Shown: positions 6,232 to 13,985 of the stretch, piece after piece
Numbering within the stretch: position 1 is the first letter of the stretch
Layout of the letters: each line of letters starts with the position of its first letter
DNA from: an uncultured Hyphomonadaceae bacterium
GTDB lineage: Bacteria > Pseudomonadota > Alphaproteobacteria > Caulobacterales > Hyphomonadaceae
Direction of reading: 5' to 3'
Length of the DNA stretch: 19,208 nt
NCBI GenBank assembly: GCA_937873805.1
Contig: CALMWO010000105.1
Span: 1-19,208 of the forward strand
Program-made: the position numbers and the translations under genes
The notes under the pieces: generated by a model
Seen by the model: the letters and a program-made list of their open reading frames with translations, nothing else
Database searches by the model: none
What the model was told of the DNA's origin: nothing

Positions 6232-7830
6232 ATGTCGCTAGTCCGCAACGTTTTCGTGCAGACCTTCTTCACGCTGGGAAGCCGGGTGCTCGGGTTTGCT
6301 CGCGATCTGGCGCTCAACGCACGCTTTGGCGGGCAGGGCCCGCTGATGGATTGCTGGGCGACAGCCCAGATGCTGCCAAACCTGTTCCGCCGCCTGTTTG
6401 CTGAAGGCGCGTTCGCGCAAGCTTTCGTGCCTGTCTTCGCCAGTTCCCGCGCCACTGACGGTCCTGCTGAAGCCGACAAGATCGCTTCCCAAGCCATGGC
6501 TTTCATCATCACTGTGGTCGCACTGGTTTGCATCGGCTTCGAGGTCGCCATGCCTTTGCTGATGCCGGCGCTGCTCTCTGCCTATATCGATGATCCAGAC
6601 ACGCTCGCCATTGCGACGCTGATGGCGCAGCTCACCATGCCTTATCTCGTATGCATGACGCTGGCGTCTCTGCTGTCGGGGGTTCTCAACACAATGGGGC
6701 GCTTCGCGCTCACCGCGGGCGCGCCAATTCTGTTGAACATCTGCACGCTCGTGCCGCTACTGCTGATCCCCGATCGCGACACTGCCGCGCTCGCCGCCGC
6801 TTCGGCTGTTACTGTATCCGGCGTTCTTCAATGCATCCTGCTGTGGTGGGGCGCCCGCAAGCTCGGCGTCGACCTGCGCATCGGCTTTCCGGTCGTGAGC
6901 AAGGGTGTTCAGCGCATGCTGGCCATCGCGGTTCCCGGCGCCATCGCGGGTGGCGCGCTGCAGGTCAACACACTCGTCACGCAGATGCTGTCTGGCTCCG
7001 ATGAAGGCGCGCGCTCCGTCCTCTACAACTCCGACAGGCTCTATCAACTTCCTCTCGGCCTGATCGGCGTCGCCGTCGGTCTCGCCCTTGTGCCGCGTCT
7101 AACGCGTCACTTCACCGACAATGATCAGGCCGGTGCCGATCGCACCATGGACGACGGCATTGGTCTGTCGATGGCGTTCACGCTTCCAGCCGCCATCGCG
7201 CTCCTGGTGATGCCGTTCTTCATCATCGACGCCACTGTCACGCGTGGCGCCTTCACCAGCGTAGACGCGCAACGTACCGCTGAAGTCCTGCGCCAGTTTG
7301 CATGGGGCGTTCCCGCCTTCGTGTTGTTGAAGGTTTTCACGCCGCCTTTCTTTGCCCGTCAGAAGACCAAAGTGCCGATGCAGTATTCGCTGATTTCGGT
7401 GGTCGTCACGATCGCGATCGGATCGACCTTGTGGTTCTGGTTGCCGACTGTCGGCGTTGACGGTGCGATCGGTCTTGGCATCGCCACCAGCACGTCTGCC
7501 TGGATCAACGTCTTCATGCTGGCGGGCACGCTGGCGCGAGACGGGGCTTACAAGATGGGCAGCCGGGTCTGGTCACGACTGCTCCGTCTAGGCCTCGCCA
7601 CCGCCCTCATGGGCGCCTTCGCGGGCGTCTGCGCCTGGCAGTATCCGCTGTTGTCCCGCGTGTTCCTGCATAAGGAAATCGCGGTGTTGGTCGTCATTGT
7701 CGTGGGTGTCGCGATATACGCCGCCGCGGCGCTCGCTTTCCGGGCGGTTTCGCTGTCCGAGATCAAGGGCTCGCTGCGCCGTGAAAAGGGCGCAGCCGGC
7801 GTCGCCTTGCCGGGAGGAGGCGAGGGCTGA
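6232..7830 (+). CDS. murJ: Lipid II flippase MurJ (MviN family)
   Basis: The protein has 532 residues and moves lipid-linked peptidoglycan precursor across the inner membrane. It has roughly 14 hydrophobic segments, as expected of the MOP-superfamily fold. The N-terminus SLVRNVFVQTFFTLGSRVLG, followed by FARDLALNARFG, matches the MurJ opening. Later motifs include MLPNLFRRLFAEGAFAQAFVP (about 41-61), VPGAIAGGALQVNTLVTQ and YNSDRLYQLPLGLIGVAVG, all characteristic of the family. The ATG at 6232 lies 12 bp after glnD. The glnD-murJ-trpS order is common in alphaproteobacteria and no functional link is implied. Confidence 0.97.
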   Translation: MSLVRNVFVQTFFTLGSRVLGFARDLALNARFGGQGPLMDCWATAQMLPNLFRRLFAEGAFAQAFVPVFASSRATDGPAEADKIASQAMAFIITVVALVCIGFEVAMPLLMPALLSAYIDDPDTLAIATLMAQLTMPYLVCMTLASLLSGVLNTMGRFALTAGAPILLNICTLVPLLLIPDRDTAALAAASAVTVSGVLQCILLWWGARKLGVDLRIGFPVVSKGVQRMLAIAVPGAIAGGALQVNTLVTQMLSGSDEGARSVLYNSDRLYQLPLGLIGVAVGLALVPRLTRHFTDNDQAGADRTMDDGIGLSMAFTLPAAIALLVMPFFIIDATVTRGAFTSVDAQRTAEVLRQFAWGVPAFVLLKVFTPPFFARQKTKVPMQYSLISVVVTIAIGSTLWFWLPTVGVDGAIGLGIATSTSAWINVFMLAGTLARDGAYKMGSRVWSRLLRLGLATALMGAFAGVCAWQYPLLSRVFLHKEIAVLVVIVVGVAIYAAAALAFRAVSLSEIKGSLRREKGAAGVALPGGGEG

Positions 7831-7858
7831 TAAAGCCCCGGCCCCGAGGACAAAGATC

Positions 7859-8896
7859 ATGGCTGAGCAATCCCCCGTCGCCTACACAGGCCCGCAACGC
7901 GTCTTTTCGGGCGTGCAGCCTTCGGGAAGTCTGCACCTAGGCAACTATCTCGGCGCGCTGGTGAAGTTCGTCGCGATGCAGGATCAGATGCCCTGCATCT
8001 TCTGCGTGGTTGATCTCCACGCGATCACAGTGCCGCAGGATCCGAAGCTTCTCGCTGCGCAGACCCGCGAAATCGCAGCCGCCTACATCGCCTCCGGTAT
8101 CGATCCGAAAAAGTCGATCATCTTTGCGCAATCCTCCGTGCTGGCTCACGCCGAGCTTGGCTGGATCTTCAATTGCGTTGCGCGCATGGGCTGGGTCGAG
8201 CGCATGACGCAGTTCAAGGACAAGTCATCCGGCAAGGACGCCGAGAACATTTCTGTCGGCCTGTTCGATTATCCGGTGCTGCAGGCGGCGGACATTCTTG
8301 CTTACAAGGCGACGCACGTGCCTGTGGGCGAGGATCAGAAGCAGCATCTCGAGCTGTCGCGCGATATCGCTGGCAAGTTCAATCGCGATTTCAACGCACC
8401 GGGTTTCTTCCCGCTGCCCGAGCCGATGTATCAGGGTCCCGGCGCGCGCATCATGTCGCTCAAGGACGGCTCAAAGAAGATGTCGAAGTCGGATCCGTCC
8501 GATGCCTCGCGCATCAACCTGCTCGATTCCGCAGATGACATCGCCAAGAAGATCAAGCGCGCCACGTCTGATTCCGAGCCCCTTCCGTCCGAGGTAAAGG
8601 GTCTTGAGGGTCGCAACGAAGCAGCGAACCTTGTTGGCATCTATTCTGTTCTCGCTGGCAAGGCCGAAGCGGATGTCCTTGCCGAATTTGGCGGCAAGGG
8701 TTTTGGCGTGTTCAAGCCTGCGCTGGCCGATCTCGCTGTCGCCAAGCTCGGTCCGGTTGCCGATACCATGCGCCGTCTGATGGCTGATCCCGCCGAGGTC
8801 GACGCCATCCTTCGCGACGGTGGTGAGCGCGCCAACGCCATCGCTCAACCGGTGATGGAAGACGTCCGGCGCGTTGTCGGCTTCTGGCGTTCTTAG
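7859..8896 (+). CDS. trpS: Tryptophanyl-tRNA synthetase
   Basis: This class I aminoacyl-tRNA synthetase of 345 residues charges tRNA-Trp. The nucleotide-binding HIGH-type site is seen as PSGSLHLGN (residues 21-29) and the KMSKS loop as KKMSKSD (KMSKS at 207-211). FSGVQPSG, VDLHAITV and YPVLQAADIL are standard TrpS segments. The start is ATG 7859, with GAGGA at 7846-7850 eight bases upstream. A longer open frame to 7697 would overlap the end of murJ by more than 130 bp and adds an Arg/Ser-rich stretch that does not resemble TrpS. The gap to murJ is 28 bp. Confidence 0.97.
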   Translation: MAEQSPVAYTGPQRVFSGVQPSGSLHLGNYLGALVKFVAMQDQMPCIFCVVDLHAITVPQDPKLLAAQTREIAAAYIASGIDPKKSIIFAQSSVLAHAELGWIFNCVARMGWVERMTQFKDKSSGKDAENISVGLFDYPVLQAADILAYKATHVPVGEDQKQHLELSRDIAGKFNRDFNAPGFFPLPEPMYQGPGARIMSLKDGSKKMSKSDPSDASRINLLDSADDIAKKIKRATSDSEPLPSEVKGLEGRNEAANLVGIYSVLAGKAEADVLAEFGGKGFGVFKPALADLAVAKLGPVADTMRRLMADPAEVDAILRDGGERANAIAQPVMEDVRRVVGFWRS

Positions 8897-8989
8897 TGCC
8901 TGACGTGGCCGGCAATCCTCTGGGACCCTCTGGCACATTCCGTTCGACAGTCCGGCTTCCTATCTCATGACGATGCCAGGGAGGCTGGA

Positions 8990-9406
8990 TTGAAGCGATT
9001 GATCGCCGCCATCGCGCTCGGCCTCGCGGCCTGCGGGCAGGGCGCTACGCCCCTCGCCGTCAGCGATACGTTGTACCGGCCACCATTGGGCATGTCGGGA
9101 ATTGGCGTCGCCTATTTTTCGGTGACGTCCCCAATCGCTGATCGGATCGTTGGCGTGTCGTCGCCACAGGCCGAAAAGGTTGAAGCGCACACATCTGTGA
9201 ACGAGGGCGGTCAGGCCTCAATGAAGCATCTGGCGGAGATCGATCTTCCAGCCGGAAAGCCGGTCATTTTCGCACCTAACGGCATGCACCTGATGGTGTT
9301 TTCCCCGAAACCACTGGCGCCGGGCGCCACATTTCCGATTCAAATCGACCTACAATCCGGGCGCAGTGAAACGATTTGGTTCCATCCTGCGTTAGTCGGT
9401 CAGTAG
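8990..9406 (+). CDS. PCuAC-type copper-binding lipoprotein
   Basis: The protein has 138 residues of the PCuAC/DUF461 family, periplasmic copper(I) chaperones that help load copper into cytochrome oxidase. The full signature H-x10-M-x21-H-x-M is present with exact spacing: His67, Met78, His100 and Met102. The N-terminus MKRLIAAIALGLAACG has two positive charges, a hydrophobic core and a lipobox LAAC with Cys15, so it is probably a lipoprotein. Many family members instead have a cleaved signal peptide. The start is TTG 8990, supported by AGGGAGG at 8978-8984 five bases upstream; the only nearby ATGs are out of frame. No Sco1 homologue or oxidase gene lies in the window. Confidence 0.9.
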   Translation: MKRLIAAIALGLAACGQGATPLAVSDTLYRPPLGMSGIGVAYFSVTSPIADRIVGVSSPQAEKVEAHTSVNEGGQASMKHLAEIDLPAGKPVIFAPNGMHLMVFSPKPLAPGATFPIQIDLQSGRSETIWFHPALVGQ

Positions 9407-9496
9407 GGCGTAGTAACTCCACATTAGCGAATATTGGGTTGAGGTTAATGACGGACCAATTCACGGTTCGCATCTGCCGGTAGCCGGGGCTGGGCG

Positions 9497-10591
9497 ATGT
9501 CAGTTTTGAAGCTTCGCCGCGACATGGTCGTGGTCGACGAAGAGCCGGCTGACGCTGTCGCCGAGAGCGAGAAGCCGTTTCCGCTTCGCAAGATCGAACC
9601 CGAAGACGCTGACGTTATCGAAGGCGAGTTGAGCGAACTCGCCGACGAAGGTGACGGCGAAGAGCATCACGAGAAATCTTTCTTCGGGCACGTGCGCTTC
9701 TGGTTCAATGCGGCAGTTATTGTTGCGGCTGTTGGCGCCTATCCGGCCATGGTTGTCGCCTCAAGCGATGTTGGCGACCGCAACATCGGCGGGGTGGTCA
9801 ATCGCGCTGACTGGACGGCGCCCTGGGTGGGCGGTGTTTCCGCGCTGATGGAAAAACACTTCAACGAGCTCGGCTGGGCAGCCGATGCGCCCGGCTGGTC
9901 GCCAATGGCGCGCCTCACCGCCAAGCCGGCCTATCAGGCTGCAATGGCTGCAAGCCTTGGCGACTTCACCAAGCTCACCAATGCGCAGGCCGTAGCTGCT
10001 GATCGTGCCGATGCTGACCTTGAGGCGGCTTCAAGGCTTGTGTCATCGGCGTCCACAGGCATTCAGCTGCAGGCTGCGCGCGACGCGCTGATCAACTATG
10101 ACCGCCGCCTGCGCCGGCGCGACGTGTCCAGCGTCTCGACGCAAAGCGAGGTTTCCGAACAGCTCGCTCTCCTGTCATCCTGGGCTACGACCAGCCAGGA
10201 AGAGGTCGCCGCCTCGGCCAAGAGTGTCGGCGGCAATCCGATCGATGAAGACGCTACACGCGCAGTCTACGCTGCGAAGGGTCGCGCCATGGTTGCCTTT
10301 ACCATCCTCGACTCGCTGCAATGGCCGGAAACGCCGGCTGCCGCAAAAGCTCGCGAAGCTGCCTTGGACGCCTGGAAGTCCGCTGCGCAATTTCATCCGC
10401 TGATCGTTCTCAACGGCGACCCTGATGGCTCGCTGTTCGGCAACCATGCCACGTCGATGGGTTTCCTGCTCGGCCAGGCCCAGAAAGCCACGAACGATTT
10501 CCTCGCGACATTTGGGGCGGCCGCTCCGCAAGGGCCTGTCGCCGCTGCGCCAGCTGCTGCGGTAAGCCCCGCATCCGGCGCGTCGAAGTAG
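9497..10591 (+). CDS. DUF2333-like single-span membrane protein
   Basis: The protein has 364 residues and no assigned function. An acidic, probably cytoplasmic N-terminal region (about 1-67, many Glu/Asp) is followed by one membrane span WFNAAVIVAAVGAYPAMVVA (about 69-88). A mostly helical periplasmic domain follows, and the tail is Ala/Pro-rich and low-complexity. The C-terminal stretch PLIVLNGDPDGSLFGNHATS, followed by further helices, resembles the end of DUF2333 proteins, which share a 'VLNG...GFLANH' signature; this is recalled, not searched. NELGWAADAPGWSP also matches the family's N-terminal periplasmic part. ATG 9497 gives MSVLKLRRD. It is separated from the PCuAC gene by 90 bp, where I saw no clear promoter or terminator. 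Confidence 0.72.
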   Translation: MSVLKLRRDMVVVDEEPADAVAESEKPFPLRKIEPEDADVIEGELSELADEGDGEEHHEKSFFGHVRFWFNAAVIVAAVGAYPAMVVASSDVGDRNIGGVVNRADWTAPWVGGVSALMEKHFNELGWAADAPGWSPMARLTAKPAYQAAMAASLGDFTKLTNAQAVAADRADADLEAASRLVSSASTGIQLQAARDALINYDRRLRRRDVSSVSTQSEVSEQLALLSSWATTSQEEVAASAKSVGGNPIDEDATRAVYAAKGRAMVAFTILDSLQWPETPAAAKAREAALDAWKSAAQFHPLIVLNGDPDGSLFGNHATSMGFLLGQAQKATNDFLATFGAAAPQGPVAAAPAAAVSPASGASK

Positions 10592-10647
10592 ACGCCAGTC
10601 GCGCCGCCGGTCTTGACCGGGCGGGCGTGGCAGCGCCTCATGCCAAT

Positions 10648-11130
10648 ATGACCGATATTTCACGAAAATTTCTGGCGGTCTCCGACGAGACCGAGGAATG
10701 CCTCAAGGCGCTGGTCTTTGCTGCGATGCGTGCGAAGGCCGTCAGCGCGAGCCTGGTCATTCTGCGTTGCGCGGAGAATCCCGGGCTCGGCGGCTGGATC
10801 GGCCTCGACAAGGACATTAGCCAGGACGCCATGGATTCCGCGCGCCTGAAGGCCACGCGTCACGCAGATGCGGTCGAGAGCCGAGTCGGGGTCAGGGCCG
10901 AACTGGTCATCAGCGATGACGACCCGGTCGACGCCATCCGCAAGCTGGTTGACCGGGATCCGTCGATAAAAGTGCTGATTTTGGCCGCCAGCATGGGACG
11001 CAGCCCCGGCCCGCTGGTTTCGCGCCTCGCGAAGGGCAAGCGCATCGCCGCTCGCCCGATAGCCGTAACGGTCATCCCCGGCGACGTGACGGATGCCCAG
11101 TTGGGCGAAATCGGCGGCTTTGCGGGCTAA
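10648..11130 (+). CDS. Universal stress protein (UspA family)
   Basis: This is a small cytoplasmic protein of the UspA alpha/beta fold, 160 residues from ATG 10648. The opening FLAVSDETEECLKALVFAAM and later DPVDAIRKLVDRDPSIKVLILAAS follow the Usp pattern of strand-Asp-helix repeats. The C-terminal loop MGRSPGPLVSRLAKG is a loose form of the Gly-rich nucleotide-binding loop, so ATP binding is possible but not certain. GTG 10627, in frame, would add seven residues. Neither start has a strong ribosome-binding site; ATG was chosen because the fold begins there. Usp genes next to nfu are common in alphaproteobacteria. Confidence 0.85.
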   Translation: MTDISRKFLAVSDETEECLKALVFAAMRAKAVSASLVILRCAENPGLGGWIGLDKDISQDAMDSARLKATRHADAVESRVGVRAELVISDDDPVDAIRKLVDRDPSIKVLILAASMGRSPGPLVSRLAKGKRIAARPIAVTVIPGDVTDAQLGEIGGFAG

Positions 11131-11189
11131 CGCCTGATTGCATGCAAGGCAGGTTAGGCCCATCTAGCGGGTAGAAGCAGGCGAAACCC

Positions 11190-11768
11190 ATGTTCATCCA
11201 GACTCAGCCGACGCCGAACCCGGCCACGCTCAAATTCCTTCCTGGCCGCGACGTGTCGCCGGCCACGCCCTACGAGTTTGTCTCGCTCGATGAAGCCGCC
11301 GCGTCGCCGCTCGCGTCTGCGCTGTTCGGCATCAATGGCGTGAAGACTGTCTTCCTCGGCTCCGACTTCGTCTCGATTACCAAGACTGACGATGCCGACT
11401 GGGCTGTTCTCAAGCCGCAGGCGCTCGCGGCCATCATGGACCATTTCGTTTCGGGCGCGCCGGTGATCGCTGATGTGGCTAAAGCCGAAGCCCCCGCGAT
11501 CGAGGACGATATCGCCTATGACGGCGAAACCGCCGAGATCGTGGCCGAGATCAAGGAGCTGATCGCCACGCGTGTTCGCCCTGCCGTCGCCAATGATGGC
11601 GGCGACATCATTTTCAAGCGCTTCGACGTTGATACCGGCATCGTCCATCTGTCCATGCGCGGCGCTTGCTCCGGCTGTCCATCCTCCACGCTTACGCTGA
11701 AGCAGGGCGTCGAAAATCTGCTGCGCCACTATGTGCCGGAGGTTACGGCCGTCGAGGCGGCAGCCTGA
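11190..11768 (+). CDS. Nfu/NifU-type iron-sulfur cluster scaffold protein
   Basis: The protein has 192 residues and two domains. The N-terminal Nfu_N domain starts MFIQTQPTPNPATLKFLPG and includes GIDGV-like GINGVKTVFLGSDFVSITK (about 1-88). The C-terminal NifU domain (about 118-188) has DGGDI and the cluster-binding GACSGCPSSTL with the CxxC at Cys160 and Cys163. Proteins of this kind carry and transfer a [4Fe-4S] cluster to client enzymes; MiaB further along the cluster is a plausible client, though that is inference. The stop TGA shares its last base with the start of the next gene (TGATG), indicating coupling. Confidence 0.95.
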   Translation: MFIQTQPTPNPATLKFLPGRDVSPATPYEFVSLDEAAASPLASALFGINGVKTVFLGSDFVSITKTDDADWAVLKPQALAAIMDHFVSGAPVIADVAKAEAPAIEDDIAYDGETAEIVAEIKELIATRVRPAVANDGGDIIFKRFDVDTGIVHLSMRGACSGCPSSTLTLKQGVENLLRHYVPEVTAVEAAA

Positions 11769-12376
11769 TGGGCAAGCCGCTCGGGGATGCCGCGCTCGAC
11801 CAGCTGTTCCGCGCCGCCCGCACGCGTCGCGGTTGGACCGACGAGGAAACGCCGGAAGTCCTGATCCGCGCGACCTATGATCTCGCGAAGATTGCGCCGA
11901 CCGCGTCGAACATCTCGCCGGGCCGCTTTCTCTTCGTGCGGTCGAAAGAAGCCAAGGCGCGCCTCGAACCTCATCTGGACGAGGGCAATCGCAAACAGAC
12001 GATGGCCGCGCCCTTTACCGCGATCGTCGCCTATGATCTCGCCTTCGCAGATCATCTCGGCAAGCTGATCCCTCACGCTCCCACGGCAAAGGAATGGTTC
12101 GCTGATCCTGCCAACGCCGAGTGGAATGCCATTCAATCCGGCACGCTCATGGGCGCCTATCTGCTCATTGCAGCCCGTTCGCTTGGTCTCGATTGCGGGC
12201 CGATGAACGGGTTCCGCCGTGATGGGGTGGACAAGGAGTTCTTTGCTTCCGACCCAACCATGAAGTCGTGGCGCTCCAATTTTCTCATCAATATCGGGCA
12301 TGGCGACGACACACGGCTCCGGCTCCGGCCCCGCGCACCGCGCCTGGATTTCGACGAAGCATGTCGCATCCTTTGA
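11768..12376 (+). CDS. RutE/HadB-like nitroreductase (putative malonic semialdehyde reductase)
   Basis: This is an FMN-dependent nitroreductase-fold protein of 202 residues. ARTRRGW, ASNISPGRFLFVRS, GNRKQTMAAPFTAIVAYD, GAYLLIAARSLGLDCGPMNG and NFLINIGHGD line up with E. coli RutE as I recall it. RutE reduces malonic semialdehyde to 3-hydroxypropionate during uracil degradation. None of the other rut genes is here, so the true substrate is unclear; other small reductases of this subfamily have no known substrate. ATG 11768 overlaps the nfu stop by one base, and an upstream extension into nfu is rejected. Its position between nfu and tsaB looks like an insertion into a conserved gene string. 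Confidence 0.85.
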   Translation: MGKPLGDAALDQLFRAARTRRGWTDEETPEVLIRATYDLAKIAPTASNISPGRFLFVRSKEAKARLEPHLDEGNRKQTMAAPFTAIVAYDLAFADHLGKLIPHAPTAKEWFADPANAEWNAIQSGTLMGAYLLIAARSLGLDCGPMNGFRRDGVDKEFFASDPTMKSWRSNFLINIGHGDDTRLRLRPRAPRLDFDEACRIL

Positions 12377-12409
12377 CGCCGACAGGGTGCAGCGCGTAAG
12401 AGCCCCGTC

Positions 12410-13048
12410 ATGCTGATACTGGGCATCAACACAGTCTCCGACGCCTGCGAAGCCGCGCTGATCCGCGATGGCGTCGTCATCGCGGAACTTTCGGAGCCCA
12501 TGCAGCAAGGTCACGATGCGCGCCTTGCGCCGGTCGTCGAGAAGCTCATGCGCGACAGCGCCACGTCCTTCGGCGATCTCGATCGTATTGCCATCGTCGT
12601 CGGCCCCGGGTCCTTTACGGGTGTCCGCGTCGGCGTTGCCTTCGCCCGCGGCCTCGCCCTGTCGCTCGACAAGCCGGCCGTGGGCGTCACCAGTCTCGAA
12701 GCCCTCGATGCCTTGCCAGGCGAAGGCCGTGTGCTCGGCCTGCTTCCCGCAAAGCGCCGTCCGCCGGAGCGCACTTGGTGGGGGCAGATCATCGATCGGG
12801 GCAGGGGCGTAGCCGAGCCATTCGAGGCTGGCGCGGCTGAGCTACAATCGCTGGCATCCGATATGGATGCCCTCTGCGGCGGCCTCGCGGATGTTCCTGA
12901 CCTCGGCCCCAGCCGTGTACCCGCCACGCCTACCGCAAAGGCCGCCGCCTTGTTTGTTGGGCGCTGGCCCGACGGCGACTTGCCACCTCCGCGACCCGTC
13001 TATGTCCGCGAACCGGACGCCACGCCTATGCGCCCGGTCGGCCAATGA
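12410..13048 (+). CDS. tsaB: tRNA threonylcarbamoyladenosine biosynthesis protein TsaB
   Basis: TsaB is the partner of TsaD in forming t6A37 on ANN-decoding tRNAs and belongs to the ASKHA fold. The protein has 212 residues. The opening MLILGINTVSDACEAALI and the motif GPGSFTGVRVG (residues 65-75) are diagnostic. The first half is well conserved, including HDARLAPVVEKLM and SLEAL. The second half is more divergent, as usual for TsaB. ATG 12410 starts 33 bp after the preceding gene, with no clear promoter. The stop overlaps the rimI start (ATGA at 13045-13048). Confidence 0.93.
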   Translation: MLILGINTVSDACEAALIRDGVVIAELSEPMQQGHDARLAPVVEKLMRDSATSFGDLDRIAIVVGPGSFTGVRVGVAFARGLALSLDKPAVGVTSLEALDALPGEGRVLGLLPAKRRPPERTWWGQIIDRGRGVAEPFEAGAAELQSLASDMDALCGGLADVPDLGPSRVPATPTAKAAALFVGRWPDGDLPPPRPVYVREPDATPMRPVGQ

Positions 13049-13509
13049 GCCTGCGTCCCGCGGTTCTGTCGGATACAGCCGACCTTTCCCGTCTGCACAC
13101 CGCCTCATTTGACGATGGCTGGACTCATGACGATTTCGCGACCTGGCTCTCGCGGGTGGAAGCCATGGCTGTCATCGGCGGTGAGCGCGAGGCAGTCGCA
13201 TTCGGGCTTGCTCTTGCTGCGGGCGCCGATGCGGAATTGCTCACCATCGCCACCGATCCTGACGGACGCCGCGCCGGCTGGGGCAGGCAAATTTTCCACG
13301 CACTGGACGCCGAAGCGCTGAATCGCGGCCTTGAACGATGGGTTCTGGAGGTTGCTCGCAACAATCTTCCCGCAATCGGCCTCTACAAATCCGCCGGATT
13401 CGTGGAAATCGGCGTCAGGAAAGCCTATTATCGTACCCGGGACGGGCGAGTGGATGCTCTCGTCATGTCCCGGAAGGTTGGGCCAGTCAGTGGACATAAA
13501 GGCGCCTGA
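13045..13509 (+). CDS. rimI: Ribosomal-protein-alanine N-acetyltransferase RimI
   Basis: This is a GNAT-fold acetyltransferase of 154 residues. RimI acetylates the N-terminal alanine of ribosomal protein S18, and homologues can have wider targets. The acetyl-CoA loop RRAGWG (about 75-80) follows the conserved beta strand AELLTIATDP. LEVARNNLPAIGLYKSAGF (about 101-119) carries Glu102 and Tyr114, matching the catalytic Glu and Tyr described for RimI (103 and 115 in Salmonella). KAYYRTRDGRVDAL is the usual C-terminal RimI segment. It overlaps tsaB by 4 bp, and a tsaB-rimI pairing is widespread in bacteria. Confidence 0.93.
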   Translation: MSLRPAVLSDTADLSRLHTASFDDGWTHDDFATWLSRVEAMAVIGGEREAVAFGLALAAGADAELLTIATDPDGRRAGWGRQIFHALDAEALNRGLERWVLEVARNNLPAIGLYKSAGFVEIGVRKAYYRTRDGRVDALVMSRKVGPVSGHKGA

Positions 13510-13566
13510 CCCGCATATGTGCCTCGCGCTCCGGCTTCCCCCGGATCGCTTCACGGAGAAGGTCCG

Positions 13567-13980
13567 ATGATCGAGCAAAGGTGTGTCGAGAAAGGTCTGA
13601 GAATGACCGAGCAGCGTCGCGTGATCGCGCGCGTGCTGTCGACGGCTGCCGACCACCCCGATGCCGAAGAGTTGCACCGGCGCGCCGCTGCAATCGATTC
13701 CAACATTTCGCTGGCCACGGTCTACCGTACCGTGAAGCTGTTCGAGGATTCGGGCATCATCGAGCGCCACGATTTCCGCGATGGTCGCTCCCGCTACGAG
13801 GAATCGCCGGATGAGCACCACGATCACCTGATCGACGCCAAGTCGGGCAGGGTTGTGGAATTCAAGTCGGACGAGATCGAGAAGCTGCAGATCGAGATCG
13901 CGCGCAAGCTCGGCTATCGCCTGATCGATCACCGCCTCGAACTCTATGGCGTTCCTCTGAACGAGGACGAGAAGAAGTAA
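13567..13980 (+). CDS. fur: Fur-family metal-responsive regulator (Fur/Mur type)
   Basis: This transcriptional regulator has 137 residues. The winged-helix DNA-binding domain contains SLATVYRTVKLFEDSG (about 48-63), the Fur recognition-helix motif. The C-terminal domain has EHHDHLID (about 83-90), with His84, His85, Asp86 and His87, and the later His122. E. coli Fur has Cys93 and Cys96 in this region; the equivalent positions are Asp90 and Ser93, as in many rhizobial Fur/Mur proteins. In alphaproteobacteria such proteins respond to iron or to manganese (Mur), and the sequence cannot tell which. ATG 13567 follows GGAGAAGG at 13555-13562. A longer frame from 13519 was rejected because the ribosome-binding site fits the inner ATG. 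Confidence 0.93.
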   Translation: MIEQRCVEKGLRMTEQRRVIARVLSTAADHPDAEELHRRAAAIDSNISLATVYRTVKLFEDSGIIERHDFRDGRSRYEESPDEHHDHLIDAKSGRVVEFKSDEIEKLQIEIARKLGYRLIDHRLELYGVPLNEDEKK

Positions 13981-13985
13981 GCCGC

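Noticed and set aside
8931..8947. Second sigma-54-like site starting TGGCAC before the PCuAC gene
   Set aside because: The -12 part lacks the GC at the required 10-base spacing.
10592..10626. Possible terminator hairpin CCGGTC-TT-GACCGG after the DUF2333 gene
   Set aside because: The stem is short, the loop is cramped and no T-run follows.
11138..11147. 10-bp palindrome TTGCATGCAA upstream of nfu
   Set aside because: It is a single short palindrome with no second copy or neighbouring promoter elements, so chance is likely.
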